Source: Streptomyces shenzhenensis (lineage in GTDB: Bacteria; Actinomycetota; Actinomycetes; Streptomycetales; Streptomycetaceae). From it: DNA of 64,000 nt. Location of the stretch: assembly GCF_021462265.1 (NCBI RefSeq), contig NZ_JAJONF010000006.1, forward strand, positions 307,896 to 371,895. Direction: 5' to 3'. The notes under the pieces were generated by a model. It ran no database searches. It saw only the letters and a list, made by a program, of their open reading frames with translations, and was not told the DNA's origin. This document shows, piece by piece, positions 63,883-64,000 of this stretch (position 1 is the first letter of the stretch; each line of letters starts with the position of its first letter). The position numbers and the translations under genes were made by a program.

Positions 63883-64000
63883 ATGCCCGGCTTCGCCGCC
63901 TCGCGCCGCAAACTCACCACGGCCCTGGCCGTGCTCGGCCTGTTCACGGCCGGTGCCGCCGTCCAGGCCACCAGCGCCGCCACCCCCGCCCGCGCGGCCG
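63883..64000 (+). CDS. secreted protein, C-terminus beyond window
   Basis: Only the first 39 residues are visible: a signal peptide MPGFAASRRKLTTALAVLGL then FTAGAAVQATSAATPARAA. The ATG has GGAGG 8 bases upstream. A twin-Arg is absent, so Sec export is likely. Function cannot be told. Confidence 0.7.
   Translation, partial: MPGFAASRRKLTTALAVLGLFTAGAAVQATSAATPARAA

Overview
The window is high-GC actinobacterial DNA and reads as a Streptomyces chromosome close to S. coelicolor. Reasons: strong third-position G/C bias, many GTG starts, TAnnnT -10 boxes a few bases from start codons, a Streptomyces-type sdhCDAB operon, long-form glyA, and a small membrane protein of the SCO4848 type. Gene order resembles, in reverse, the S. 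coelicolor segment around SCO4837-SCO4882; that comparison is from memory, not from a search. No rRNA, tRNA, CRISPR array, complete insertion sequence or prophage was seen.

Layout. 1-1900: truncated AraC regulator divergent from an aldo/keto reductase. 2066-14745: a cell-wall glycopolymer cluster in alternating blocks. One block holds a nonulosonate (sialic acid/Kdn-type) synthase, a CMP-nonulosonate synthetase fused to a HAD phosphatase, a polysialyltransferase-like protein and a DUF6716 glycosyltransferase. The facing block holds a GT2 enzyme and a polysialyltransferase-family protein. A third pair encodes a GT29-like sialyltransferase and a GT8/pyruvyltransferase fusion, followed by an O-acyltransferase. 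The set fits a Kdn-containing teichulosonic acid of the kind reported in S. coelicolor. 14940-20499: TetR/FAD-monooxygenase pair with visible operators, LeuE-like exporter, methylmalonyl-CoA mutase-type large subunit and an L,D-transpeptidase-like protein. 20725-30899: ECF sigma factor with a coupled membrane protein, a secreted amidase, an MFS exporter, two hypotheticals, a GH20 hexosaminidase and a UraD-like protein.

31092-34513: succinate dehydrogenase. 34589-45682: Uma2 nuclease, VOC protein, a TetR-autoregulated three-gene operon with two palindromic operators, an MMPL transporter, a two-component system, an orphan solute-binding protein, a metallophosphoesterase and a small membrane protein. 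45828-52186: D,D-carboxypeptidase, then a decaprenyl-phospho-arabinose-type set (PAP2 phosphatase, UbiA phosphoribosyltransferase, GtrA, YihY, facing dprE1 and dprE2). 52283-57082: 2'-5' RNA ligase-like protein, trpS, glyA under an apparent ZTP (pfl) riboswitch, and rocD. 57083-64000: a looser accessory stretch with a secreted protein coupled to a 55-aa gene, a decayed Smi1/Knr4-like remnant, a 43-aa Cys/His protein, a frameshifted ATPase, an acetyltransferase, a glutathionylspermidine-synthase-like ATP-grasp enzyme, a lipoprotein and a truncated secreted protein.

Functionally the window is dominated by the cell envelope: nonulosonate polymer synthesis, lipid-linked arabinofuranose supply, peptidoglycan trimming (amidase, D,D-carboxypeptidase, L,D-transpeptidase) and envelope-type regulation. 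The two glycopolymer-related sets (2066-14745 and 47035-52186) and the riboswitch upstream of glyA are the most rewarding parts.
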